Source of the DNA: Parabacteroides timonensis
Lineage (GTDB): Bacteria > Bacteroidota > Bacteroidia > Bacteroidales > Tannerellaceae
Direction: 5' to 3'
Length of the DNA: 64,000 bases
Assembly (NCBI RefSeq): GCF_900128505.1
Contig: NZ_LT669941.1
Coordinates: 979,526 to 1,043,525, forward strand
The position numbers and the translations under genes were made by a program. The number at the start of each line of letters is the position of its first letter. The stretch's first letter is position 1. Below, piece by piece: positions 44,484 through 52,183 of this stretch. A model generated the notes under the pieces. It was not told the DNA's origin. It ran no database searches and saw nothing but the letters and a program-made list of their open reading frames with translations.

Positions 44484-46124
44484 ATGATCTTTAGTACTAA
44501 AAAACTCAAACTCGTATCTCTGTTTCTATTAACAGCGGCCTGCTCATTCGGGCAAAGTAACACATCCGCATTATTGCCTTTGCCCAATCACATCGAACAG
44601 GTTACAGGCAAGAAAAATTTCACTATCACTCCGCAGACAACCGTAAAAACAAATTTACCGAAACAGGCTTTTTGTTTGTTCGAGTTGCAGCGTATATTAA
44701 GGAATAGAGTTGGCCAACCAGCGATTATGGGAGGTTTTACCGCCAGTGGAAACTCCCTGATCGAATTATCGACAGACCCCGGAATAAAAGGGAAAGAACA
44801 TTATATTCTCGATATATCGGAGAATAAAGTCTCCATCAAAGGAGCCACACAAGATGCTCTCTTCTACGGATTAAAGACGTTGGATCAAATATTATTGGGA
44901 GATGTTTGTAACACGGCAAATAAACAGATCGCCCCCATTCGTATCGACGACGAACCTCGTTTCGGCTACCGTGCCCTTATGCTCGATCCGGCCCGTCACT
45001 TCCTTCCTGTCGAAGATGTAAAATTCTACATCGATCAGATGGCTAAATACAAATATAATGTACTGCAACTTCACCTGACAGATGATCAGGGTTGGCGTGT
45101 CGAAATAAAGAAGCATCCGGGATTGACTGAAACCGGTGCCTTCCGTAATCCCCAAACCGGACCTAACGGACCGGATAACGGCTATTATACCCAGCAACAA
45201 CTGAAAGACCTTATCCAATATGCAGCCGACAGGAACGTAGAGATCATCCCGGAACTGGATATACCAGGACATACGGTTGCCGTACTGGCCACTTATCCGG
45301 AACTCGGCTGTACCCATACCGATACGATTCAAAAAATCATGGGTAAGACGGTCGACCTGATGCTTTGTGCCAATAACGACAAGGTATATACCGTATACGA
45401 CGATGTCATCAAAGAGATAGCCGAACTTTTCCCTTCCTCCAAAATACACCTGGGAGGCGACGAAGCCGTTATCGAAAAGAACTGGACGAAATGCGACCGT
45501 TGTCAGTCATTAATGAAGCAGTTAGGCTATACCAAGGAATCGCAGTTGATGAATTATTTCTTCGATAAGATACTGGCCTCTGTCCGCAAATACGGAAAAG
45601 AACCGGTTTTATGGTGCGAGTTGGACAATATCCGTATGCCGGCCAATGAATATCTGTTTGACTATCCCAAAGATGCCACACTGATAACCTGGCGTGCCGG
45701 ACTTACTCCTAAATGTATTGAACTGACAGCCAAACACGGCAACTCGCTAATCATGGCTCCGGGTGAATACACCTACCTGGATTATCCTCAGTTCAAAGGC
45801 GACCTTCCGGAATTTAATAATTGGGGAATGCCTGTTACCACACTGGAAACCTGTTATCAATTCGATCCGGGTTACGGACTTCCGACAGCACAACAGGCAC
45901 ATATCCTGGGTATCTCCGGCACATTATGGGGAGAAGCGATAAAAGATATCAACCGGGTAACCTATATGACTTATCCGCGCGGGCTGGCTCTGGCAGAAGC
46001 CGGATGGACGCAAATGGAGTATCGCAGCTGGGATTCGTTCAAAGAACGGATGTACCCCAATTTGATGAATCTGATGAAACAGGGCGTATCAATCAGGGTT
46101 CCTTTTGAAATCGTACCCAGATAA
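44484..46124 (+). CDS. GH20 beta-N-acetylhexosaminidase
   Basis: 546 residues, secreted (signal ending near ACSFGQS; a lipoprotein start at the Cys of TAACS is also possible). Residues about 25-150 are the GH20b domain; the TIM barrel begins at EPRFGYRALMLDPARHF. The catalytic Asp-Glu pair is D326/E327 in LGGDEAV, with the HLTDDQGWR and ITWRAG segments also typical. It removes terminal GlcNAc or GalNAc by substrate-assisted catalysis. The gene is monocistronic and ends at a bidirectional terminator shared with the converging M28 gene. With the GH84 and GH20-like genes it points to use of host or bacterial amino-sugar glycans. Confidence 0.95.
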   Translation: MIFSTKKLKLVSLFLLTAACSFGQSNTSALLPLPNHIEQVTGKKNFTITPQTTVKTNLPKQAFCLFELQRILRNRVGQPAIMGGFTASGNSLIELSTDPGIKGKEHYILDISENKVSIKGATQDALFYGLKTLDQILLGDVCNTANKQIAPIRIDDEPRFGYRALMLDPARHFLPVEDVKFYIDQMAKYKYNVLQLHLTDDQGWRVEIKKHPGLTETGAFRNPQTGPNGPDNGYYTQQQLKDLIQYAADRNVEIIPELDIPGHTVAVLATYPELGCTHTDTIQKIMGKTVDLMLCANNDKVYTVYDDVIKEIAELFPSSKIHLGGDEAVIEKNWTKCDRCQSLMKQLGYTKESQLMNYFFDKILASVRKYGKEPVLWCELDNIRMPANEYLFDYPKDATLITWRAGLTPKCIELTAKHGNSLIMAPGEYTYLDYPQFKGDLPEFNNWGMPVTTLETCYQFDPGYGLPTAQQAHILGISGTLWGEAIKDINRVTYMTYPRGLALAEAGWTQMEYRSWDSFKERMYPNLMNLMKQGVSIRVPFEIVPR

Positions 46125-46127
46125 AAT

Positions 46128-46165
46128 AAAAAGCGTAGACCGGAATTTATCGATCTACGCTTTTT
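46128..46165. terminator. Bidirectional terminator between GH20 and the M28 gene
   Basis: aaaaagcgtaga and tctacgcttttt form a 12-bp stem with T-runs on both strands. Confidence 0.9.
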
Positions 46166-46167
46166 TA

Positions 46168-47178
46168 TTATTTTTCTCCTGCTTTATAAACCACCTCAAG
46201 AACTGTCTGACCAACCGCCTTCAATGTATTGAGATCTATATTATCCAGATTATCAGCATGTGTATGCCAGTAAGAGCCAAAGCTGTGAGAGCTTTCCGGA
46301 TCATTATTTATAATATCGATACACGGTATATTACGTCCTTCTATAACAAAGGTATGATCATCCAGTACACCACCACCTTCTTCATTAATAAAGAACTTAC
46401 CATATCCGAGATCACGTGCCGCACCCCAAACCTTTTCCACTATCTGAGGAGCCGATTCCATAGATGTCATTTCTTTAAAGAATGACGCATTACGACTACC
46501 CACCATATCCAGCAAGATACCATATTCCGCCCGATAATTTATTACGTGAGGATTAGCTGCCCAATATTGCGACCCCAAGCACCAGCTTTCTCTCGGACTA
46601 TTAGCTGTAATAAAACGGGGTGTCCCATAATCTTCCGCATCGAAAAATATGACATCGATACCGACACCCGGATTACTCATACCCAACTGACGACAAATCT
46701 CCAACAAGACACCTACTCCACTGGCTCCGTCATCCGCACCGTCAATAGGGACACGCCATTTAGCAGGATCGGGATCGTGATCTGCATACGGACGGGTATC
46801 TCAATGGGCAAAAAGAAGTATTCGCCGGGAGTTCTCCGGATTATATGAACCAATAATGTTGCGGGCATTCAGACGGTCTCCATTATATGCAGTAAGTTTT
46901 GCTTCCTGTACATGCACGGCTGCTCCAAAACGTTTCAGGGCATCCACCAAATAATCTCCACAATGCAGATGTGCTTCCGTATTCGGAACACGGGGTCCAA
47001 AATCAACCTGAGCTGCTACATAAGTATAAGCACTATCTGAATTGAAGTCCGGCACAGATACTGACAACGTAGATTGCCCTTCTCCTTCCAATGTATTTCC
47101 GGTATTTCTGTTTTTACAGGAAAAACAAGAAAGAAAAATAAATAATAAGAGAGATGCCTTCAAGCCTGTCATTTGCAT
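46168..47178 (-). pseudogene. M28-family glutaminyl cyclase-like lipoprotein gene with one in-frame stop
   Basis: 336 codons that would encode a complete M28-type zinc enzyme resembling bacterial glutaminyl cyclases: a lipoprotein signal (LFIFLSCFSC), PRVPNTEAH, RRILLFAH-stop-DTRPYADHD, GADDGASGVG, FFDAEDYG, and WHTHADNLDNID. The zinc ligands are all kept. The only lesion is TGA at 46801-46803, where the family has Trp (HWDTRP), so a single G-to-A change explains it. Expected role: cyclisation of N-terminal Gln in exported proteins. It may be a recent pseudogene, a sequencing error, or read through at low level. Either remaining piece alone would lack part of the active site. Confidence 0.85.
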
Positions 47179-47315
47179 AAGATTAAAATGGTTCTAATTT
47201 ATTCACTTACAAAACTATAAAATAAATGCTAAAATCAATCACATTTTACACAAAGCTTAAAATACAGGACTATGCATATTCATCAGACACCGGAATATTA
47301 ATCAAACTATTCCTT

Positions 47316-49685
47316 TTATTTTCCAAACCGGGAAGTATCTACCTTATCATGTTGTTTGCTCTTATAACCACCGAACTTCCAGATAAAGGAAACCGTCACA
47401 CAACGTGTATCGTCAATCTTCGTCAAACGGCTATATTGGTTTGCCTGATTGATCTCTACCTTTTTCGGAAGATTGCTTCGGAAGATATTATCGCACTTCA
47501 AGAGAACCGTCGCTTTATCATTAGCAAACTGCCATTTCAAACCGGCTGAAACATTATATACGGAACCCAGGTCGTAAATACCCTGCACTGCACCTGTTAT
47601 ATAATAACCATTCAAATCCAGCTTCAGGTTCGGACGCGATTTGGATAGCGTGAACGTATTATTCAGAAAGAATTGTCCCAGATATTTACTGTTATCAAAA
47701 GAAATATCATTGAAATGATCCAGTTTCTGACGCATCCTGATTCCCTGTGCCGTAAACTGGCTATTCATGAACTCACCAATACGGAACGGAATAACAGCCC
47801 CTATTCCTGCCGTTAAATTATAATCCATATTCTCATAACGGAACACATTTTTCAGCTCCGTAGAACTTTGATATGGCAACTGGGCAAAGTAATCCGGTTC
47901 GTACTGCGCGAAAACCATAAAGGTATACTTCTGTTTAAAAATATAAAGTAACTGTCCTTCATATGAACAATAGGGTTTCAGAGCCGGATTTCCTACAATT
48001 TCCGAATAAGAATTCATAGGTGTAGACTGTGGCGTTATATCCCAGTAAGAAGGATAGGTTTTATCGCTGTTCACATTCAGTTGCATTATATGCTGTGGAG
48101 TAAATGTATAGGTTAACGATGCATTCGGGAAGAAAGTCCAGTCATTCCAAAGAGTCGACTTCTTTCCATTCGAAGTATAATCCGATTTAAAATACTCCCC
48201 TTTTACAGATACAGTTGCAGAGAAATGATCTCCAAAATTTTTAGACGCTTCCAGAAAGACATTCCCGGTATATTCTTTCTGTAAATTATTTTCAAGCGAT
48301 TCCGGATCAAGTTCATACCCATTACCTTTATTATATAGATAATCATTATACGTTTTGGAAGAGGTGTAGCCACCGTGGACACCGTAATTCAGTGTCCACC
48401 CGGTAGCAAAAGTGTGTGTATGGTTGGCAAATAGTGCCCATTGTGAAATATTTTGACGGGAATTATTATTCATATCCGTCAATGTTTCCTCATCACGTTT
48501 TTCCAGGAAATGTTGGAAAGAAGGCGAACGATACTTAGTAAAATCAACCCCTGCCATTAAACCGCTATGACTGTCGTATTGAAAACGAACATTATGCAAT
48601 GTCGCATCGTCATCCCCATTCGTACTACTGAAACGCTGATCGGTAGAAAACGACTGCTCCGGAGTCAGAAAAGACGTTTCTGCAGAACGATGTGTTTTGG
48701 TATTGCTACCTCCCAGATAATAAGTAGCAGAGAGTTTATCTTTATTTTTAAATGTATAGTCCATGCCCAACCGCATATCTCCATTCATAATATTACTGTT
48801 TCCACGTCCGGTCTGGTTGATCTCAGTCACTTTATCTTTAAGCGTATGACGGGCCATGATATCCTCCCCCACAAACCCACGTCCTTTACCTCCGGTCATC
48901 AGGAAATCGATATTCAGATTCGAAGTGGTGTATAACAAATTAGCATGCGCCTTACCTGCAGCGTAATGCTTCTGAAGATAATCAGCTCCTACTTCACCCT
49001 GCAAGGCGGTACCGTCAGTAACTCCGCTATCCAGCACGACGTTAATCAAAGCTCCCCGGATATTGTATTTAGCCGGAGCATTATACATCACTTCCACATT
49101 CTTTACCCGTGAAGAGGGAACACTCTTCAGAAGTGTGATAAGCTGGTCGAGCGACATAGTTGTAAGTTGTCCGTTCAAAACAATCTGTGGCGCCCCGGCT
49201 CCCAACAATTGTATCTCGTCGGATCCTCCGATAATTCCGGGCAATTGCTTCACGACTTCAAAAGCATTACTGACTGATTTATCTTTCATCAGTTGCGGAA
49301 CATCGTATTTCAATGCGCCATTCTCCACTTTGACCTTCGGGCGTTCGGCTTTTACCACCACTCCGTCCAGCTCATAATCTTTAGCTGTCAAACGAATTGT
49401 TCCGGCATCCGCCTGTGAAATCTCCTGCTGGAAAGGTTCGTATAAGAGATGTTGGAAAAGAAGCCGGTAAGCCTGATCTGCTGCCCGATTCAGGTTAAAC
49501 TGTCCAAGACTATCGGTCACCACAGCATCTACATAAACAGAATCCAATGTCTGAAGTACGACAGCTACGCCATCTACCGGAACATTATCCATATCGGTTA
49601 CCTTTCCGTGAATCGTATTTTGAGCGATCAACATCCCATTACCAGTAACCAGCAAAAACATCATGTAGTAAAGTATTCGTTTCAT
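47316..49685 (-). CDS. TonB-dependent receptor-like outer membrane beta-barrel protein
   Basis: About 789 residues from MKRILYYMMFLLV; two codons upstream is another ATG. After the signal peptide (ending MLIAQ) comes a carboxypeptidase-regulatory-like domain (TIHGKVTDMDNVPVDGVAV), then a plug-like segment (NAFEVVKQLPGI..., GAPQIVLNGQ) and a long outer-membrane barrel ending SFIWKFGG. It belongs to the outer membrane beta-barrel family of Bacteroidota that lacks a SusD partner; the cargo may be metals, peptides or siderophores. A strong inverted repeat at 49702-49741 covers the promoter area. Confidence 0.88.
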   Translation of the reverse strand: MKRILYYMMFLLVTGNGMLIAQNTIHGKVTDMDNVPVDGVAVVLQTLDSVYVDAVVTDSLGQFNLNRAADQAYRLLFQHLLYEPFQQEISQADAGTIRLTAKDYELDGVVVKAERPKVKVENGALKYDVPQLMKDKSVSNAFEVVKQLPGIIGGSDEIQLLGAGAPQIVLNGQLTTMSLDQLITLLKSVPSSRVKNVEVMYNAPAKYNIRGALINVVLDSGVTDGTALQGEVGADYLQKHYAAGKAHANLLYTTSNLNIDFLMTGGKGRGFVGEDIMARHTLKDKVTEINQTGRGNSNIMNGDMRLGMDYTFKNKDKLSATYYLGGSNTKTHRSAETSFLTPEQSFSTDQRFSSTNGDDDATLHNVRFQYDSHSGLMAGVDFTKYRSPSFQHFLEKRDEETLTDMNNNSRQNISQWALFANHTHTFATGWTLNYGVHGGYTSSKTYNDYLYNKGNGYELDPESLENNLQKEYTGNVFLEASKNFGDHFSATVSVKGEYFKSDYTSNGKKSTLWNDWTFFPNASLTYTFTPQHIMQLNVNSDKTYPSYWDITPQSTPMNSYSEIVGNPALKPYCSYEGQLLYIFKQKYTFMVFAQYEPDYFAQLPYQSSTELKNVFRYENMDYNLTAGIGAVIPFRIGEFMNSQFTAQGIRMRQKLDHFNDISFDNSKYLGQFFLNNTFTLSKSRPNLKLDLNGYYITGAVQGIYDLGSVYNVSAGLKWQFANDKATVLLKCDNIFRSNLPKKVEINQANQYSRLTKIDDTRCVTVSFIWKFGGYKSKQHDKVDTSRFGK

Positions 49686-49701
49686 ATCCATCGATTTTAT
49701 T

Positions 49702-49741
49702 AGTTTCTCATTGCAAAGGAAAGGAGTTACAATGAGAAACT
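49702..49741 (-). promoter_or_regulatory. Inverted repeat at the promoter/leader of the outer membrane receptor gene
   Basis: agtttctcattg (49702-49713) and caatgagaaact (49730-49741) are perfect 12-base inverted repeats around a 16-base centre that includes TTCCTTTGC on the minus strand, close to a -7 box. It lies 17-56 bases before the start codon. It could be a dimer operator or a leader hairpin. Confidence 0.55.
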
Positions 49742-50390
49742 GTGTTACCGTTGGCTTATGAAGTGTTATTTAGTCTTACCGTCCGAAAAAGCATCTTTTA
49801 TCTTTTCGCGCTAATTGTACCTTGCAAACATTATTTTGGAGTTTTTTATCTTTAATAATAATACCACACATGGCGGCGGAAACTCGTTTTCGCCCGATAT
49901 ATCTTCAGGCTGCAATTTCACGGGTGCCTATCTGCTCGGCTCTAAAAAAGAATATACCAAGTTTTGGGAAGACTATCATTTTGTTATGACAAACGTTCAG
50001 AACAATATATTACCCATATTGCTTCACAAAAATACCTGAATGCTTTCGAGATCATTGGAGACACCTTGCTTCAGAACGAAGACATTCAGTAGACCCAGCT
50101 TCGGCACTATCTCTCTCTAGCAACAGTCTGAAAGACCGGCACGCAATCCCAAAACAGGTAGCCCTTGTCTGATCACTCCACGTACAAGCGTAAAATTCAA
50201 ACCAGGAAAATTCTTATTGGAAAAGGAACTGATCAGAAACTTAAATTACTTTGTTACCAGTCAGACGTTCAAAATTTGCGTTAACCCAACAAAAATGAAA
50301 TAAATAGTGAGTATTTTTCTCTTTATACAAAGAAAAACATTACATTGCGAACATTATTTAAAGACTAAATTTTGTAATCTGATTAATTCT
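49742..50390. other. Intergenic region with unidentifiable gene scraps
   Basis: 649 bases between the divergent receptor and radical SAM genes. Short protein-like stretches occur in plus frames (for example CNFTGAYLLGSKKEYTKFWEDY near 49912-49977, then a stop), which suggests decayed coding DNA, but no family can be named. A GTG start for the radical SAM frame at 50307 is possible but not preferred. Confidence 0.35.
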
Positions 50391-51710
50391 ATGATTGATA
50401 ATACCTATAAGGTTGTCTATGACACCGATACATATATAGTATATTCCCCTTTACGATCCGCAGCCTTTATGGCAAACCAAAGAGCAATGGAAGAAATAGT
50501 AAGCCATATGACCTCTTCAAAAGTAATGCCAGTTTCTGAAAAAAGCCTGCAAGCGATATCTTGGCTGGAAGCCAAGCCTGTTATAGATACATTGAAATGG
50601 TTTCCAAACATTTCAAGATTTTGTGATTTGGTAATATTACCTAATTTCAAATGTAACTTTCACTGTAGTTATTGTTATTCAGCGATGGGACGTTCAAATA
50701 AAGAAATCACTTATGAAAGTATTAAATCGGCTATAGATTATTGCATTGAAAAGGCACAAGAGATTAAAAGAAAATATATACGCATAACTTTTCTTGGAGG
50801 TGGAGAACCTTTATTATCTTGGGAGTTAGTACAACAATGCATGAAATATATAAAAAATAGATCCAACGAGTGCCATATAAAAATCAAAATAGGCATAACA
50901 ACAAATGGTTCTTTAATAACATCAACTATTATAGATATATTAAAATCATATAATTGTTCTGTCAATATTTCTTTCGATATTTTGCCGGAAATACAGAATC
51001 AACAACGAGGACAATTCAAAAAAGTACATACTAATATCTTATTACTTAATAATAAAGGAATATCTCCTAGTTTACGTTCTACCATAACTAAACAAAATGT
51101 ACATTTAATGGAGCAAATGGTTGAATTTGTGCATTCACATTATCCTCATGTCCGAAAATTACATTTTGAACCAGTAACAGATGAAGAGACAACTATTTCC
51201 TTTTATAATGATTTTATTTCTAATTTTTTTCAGGCTAAGCACAAATGCCATCAATATGAAATAGAATTAATATGTTCAATAAGTAAAAGCTTTGAAAATA
51301 TGCGTATGCGTTTTTGCAGTGGAGAATTATGCTTAACACCGAATGCACATTTTACGATTTGCCATCGAGCATCCTCTCCTAATGAGAGTTTGTATGAATC
51401 CAGTGAATATGGATGGATTGAAAACGGTAAAGTAAAATTAGACATGGATAAAGCAAGTCAACTCATTTCTCAAACATCTATTTTAAACCCACGTTGCCAA
51501 AATTGCTTTGCACGTTGGCACTGTGGAGGAGGATGCTACTTCCAACAAGAAATGTTTACTGAAAAGCAAAAAATATCATACTGTCATTTTGTACGTAGTT
51601 TTATTAAGTTATTACTTTTCGAATTTATAAATGGGAAGCCATATAATGCCCCTAATCAATTGATAAAAAAAGAAATGCAAACTCAATTTTTTGATGATTG
51701 CATTGGATAA
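50391..51710 (+). CDS. Radical SAM/SPASM peptide-maturing enzyme
   Basis: 439 residues from ATG 50391. The radical SAM cluster motif is C88-x3-C92-x2-C95 (CNFHCSYC), followed by GGGEPLL. The C-terminal SPASM region has many cysteines that would bind auxiliary iron-sulfur clusters: MRFCSGELCLTPNAHFTICHR and NPRCQNCFARWHCGGGCYF. The segment before the motif (YKVVYDTDTYIVYSPLRSAAF) may bind the precursor leader. Such enzymes install thioether or carbon-carbon links in ribosomal peptides. It is 35 bases upstream of a 13-cysteine peptide gene, its obvious substrate. The DNA is AT-rich compared with the housekeeping genes, suggesting transfer. Confidence 0.9.
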   Translation: MIDNTYKVVYDTDTYIVYSPLRSAAFMANQRAMEEIVSHMTSSKVMPVSEKSLQAISWLEAKPVIDTLKWFPNISRFCDLVILPNFKCNFHCSYCYSAMGRSNKEITYESIKSAIDYCIEKAQEIKRKYIRITFLGGGEPLLSWELVQQCMKYIKNRSNECHIKIKIGITTNGSLITSTIIDILKSYNCSVNISFDILPEIQNQQRGQFKKVHTNILLLNNKGISPSLRSTITKQNVHLMEQMVEFVHSHYPHVRKLHFEPVTDEETTISFYNDFISNFFQAKHKCHQYEIELICSISKSFENMRMRFCSGELCLTPNAHFTICHRASSPNESLYESSEYGWIENGKVKLDMDKASQLISQTSILNPRCQNCFARWHCGGGCYFQQEMFTEKQKISYCHFVRSFIKLLLFEFINGKPYNAPNQLIKKEMQTQFFDDCIG

Positions 51711-51733
51711 ATAATATATAAACATTTTTAAAG

Positions 51734-51740
51734 AAAGGAG
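51734..51740 (+). promoter_or_regulatory. Strong Shine-Dalgarno site of the Cys-rich peptide gene
   Basis: AAAGGAG is 5 bases before the ATG at 51746. Such strong sites are rare in Bacteroidota genes, so this may be a trace of origin from another phylum, for example Bacillota, and it fixes the start codon. Confidence 0.7.
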
Positions 51741-51745
51741 TTTTT

Positions 51746-51937
51746 ATGGAAGCTGTAATTAGTCAGATGAAAGATTTACCTTTTTGGAGGGCATTTGCTC
51801 CATCATGCGGTTGTGATGATGATGTTTTTTGTGAAGGTGGAGAGAACTGTTGCGGTTGCGACGATTCCTGTTTAGGTGACTCACCCTGTGAAAATTGCGA
51901 TTATGGTTGTTGCAATGAATGTGGGTGTGATGATTAA
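51746..51937 (+). CDS. Cysteine-rich peptide, candidate RiPP precursor
   Basis: 63 residues. The first 20 (MEAVISQMKDLPFWRAFAPS) have no Cys and look like a leader. The remaining 43 contain 13 Cys, many Asp, Glu and Gly, and little else, with repeated CGCDD (residues 21-25, 37-40 and 59-63), CC and CxxC spacings. Cys is often followed three or four residues later by Asp, as in ranthipeptides with Cys-Asp thioether links. The radical SAM/SPASM gene ends 35 bases upstream, and a strong hairpin follows the stop. No peptidase or exporter gene adjoins. An alternative is a metal-binding peptide. Confidence 0.8.
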   Translation: MEAVISQMKDLPFWRAFAPSCGCDDDVFCEGGENCCGCDDSCLGDSPCENCDYGCCNECGCDD

Positions 51938-51938
51938 A

Positions 51939-51983
51939 GATAGAAAGGGTGTGCACACTTCAATGTGACACACCCTTTCTATC
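51939..51983 (+). terminator. Hairpin ending the radical SAM/Cys-rich peptide unit
   Basis: A perfect 15-bp stem (gatagaaagggtgtg with its complement) around a 15-base loop starts 2 bases after the stop. There is no long T-run, so it may also serve as an RNA-stabilising end. Confidence 0.75.
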
Positions 51984-52090
51984 AATATTTGTACAGATTC
52001 ACGTTCAAGATAGCACATAAATACAACGTTCCCTGCTTAATAATTGAATATAAAATAATTCCAAGAATACTCTTTTTAATATTTAATTTA

Positions 52091-52098
52091 TATCTTTG
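52091..52098 (+). promoter_or_regulatory. -7 box (TATCTTTG) of the helicase-nuclease gene
   Basis: Exact TAnnTTTG match, 86 bases before the ATG, giving a leader of roughly 80 bases. No clear -33 TTTG. Confidence 0.55.
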
Positions 52099-52183
52099 AG
52101 TCTATTAATAACATAGCGCCTTAGATTTAAAGCTACAAAAAGCAATCACACAGTTAAGATGCGCTACATAAATATAATCTGCA

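Noticed and set aside
46801..46803. TGA as a recoded selenocysteine or Trp codon in the M28 gene
   Set aside because: No selenocysteine element was seen and other genes in the window use TGA as a normal stop; a nonsense mutation is simpler.
49815..50039. A 74-residue protein before the radical SAM gene as a second RiPP precursor
   Set aside because: No start site, no Cys-rich core and the frame is followed by further broken fragments; more like decayed coding DNA.
50307..50390. GTG start extending the radical SAM enzyme by 28 residues
   Set aside because: The extension is Cys- and Lys-rich without family resemblance; the ATG at 50391 gives the usual N-terminus.
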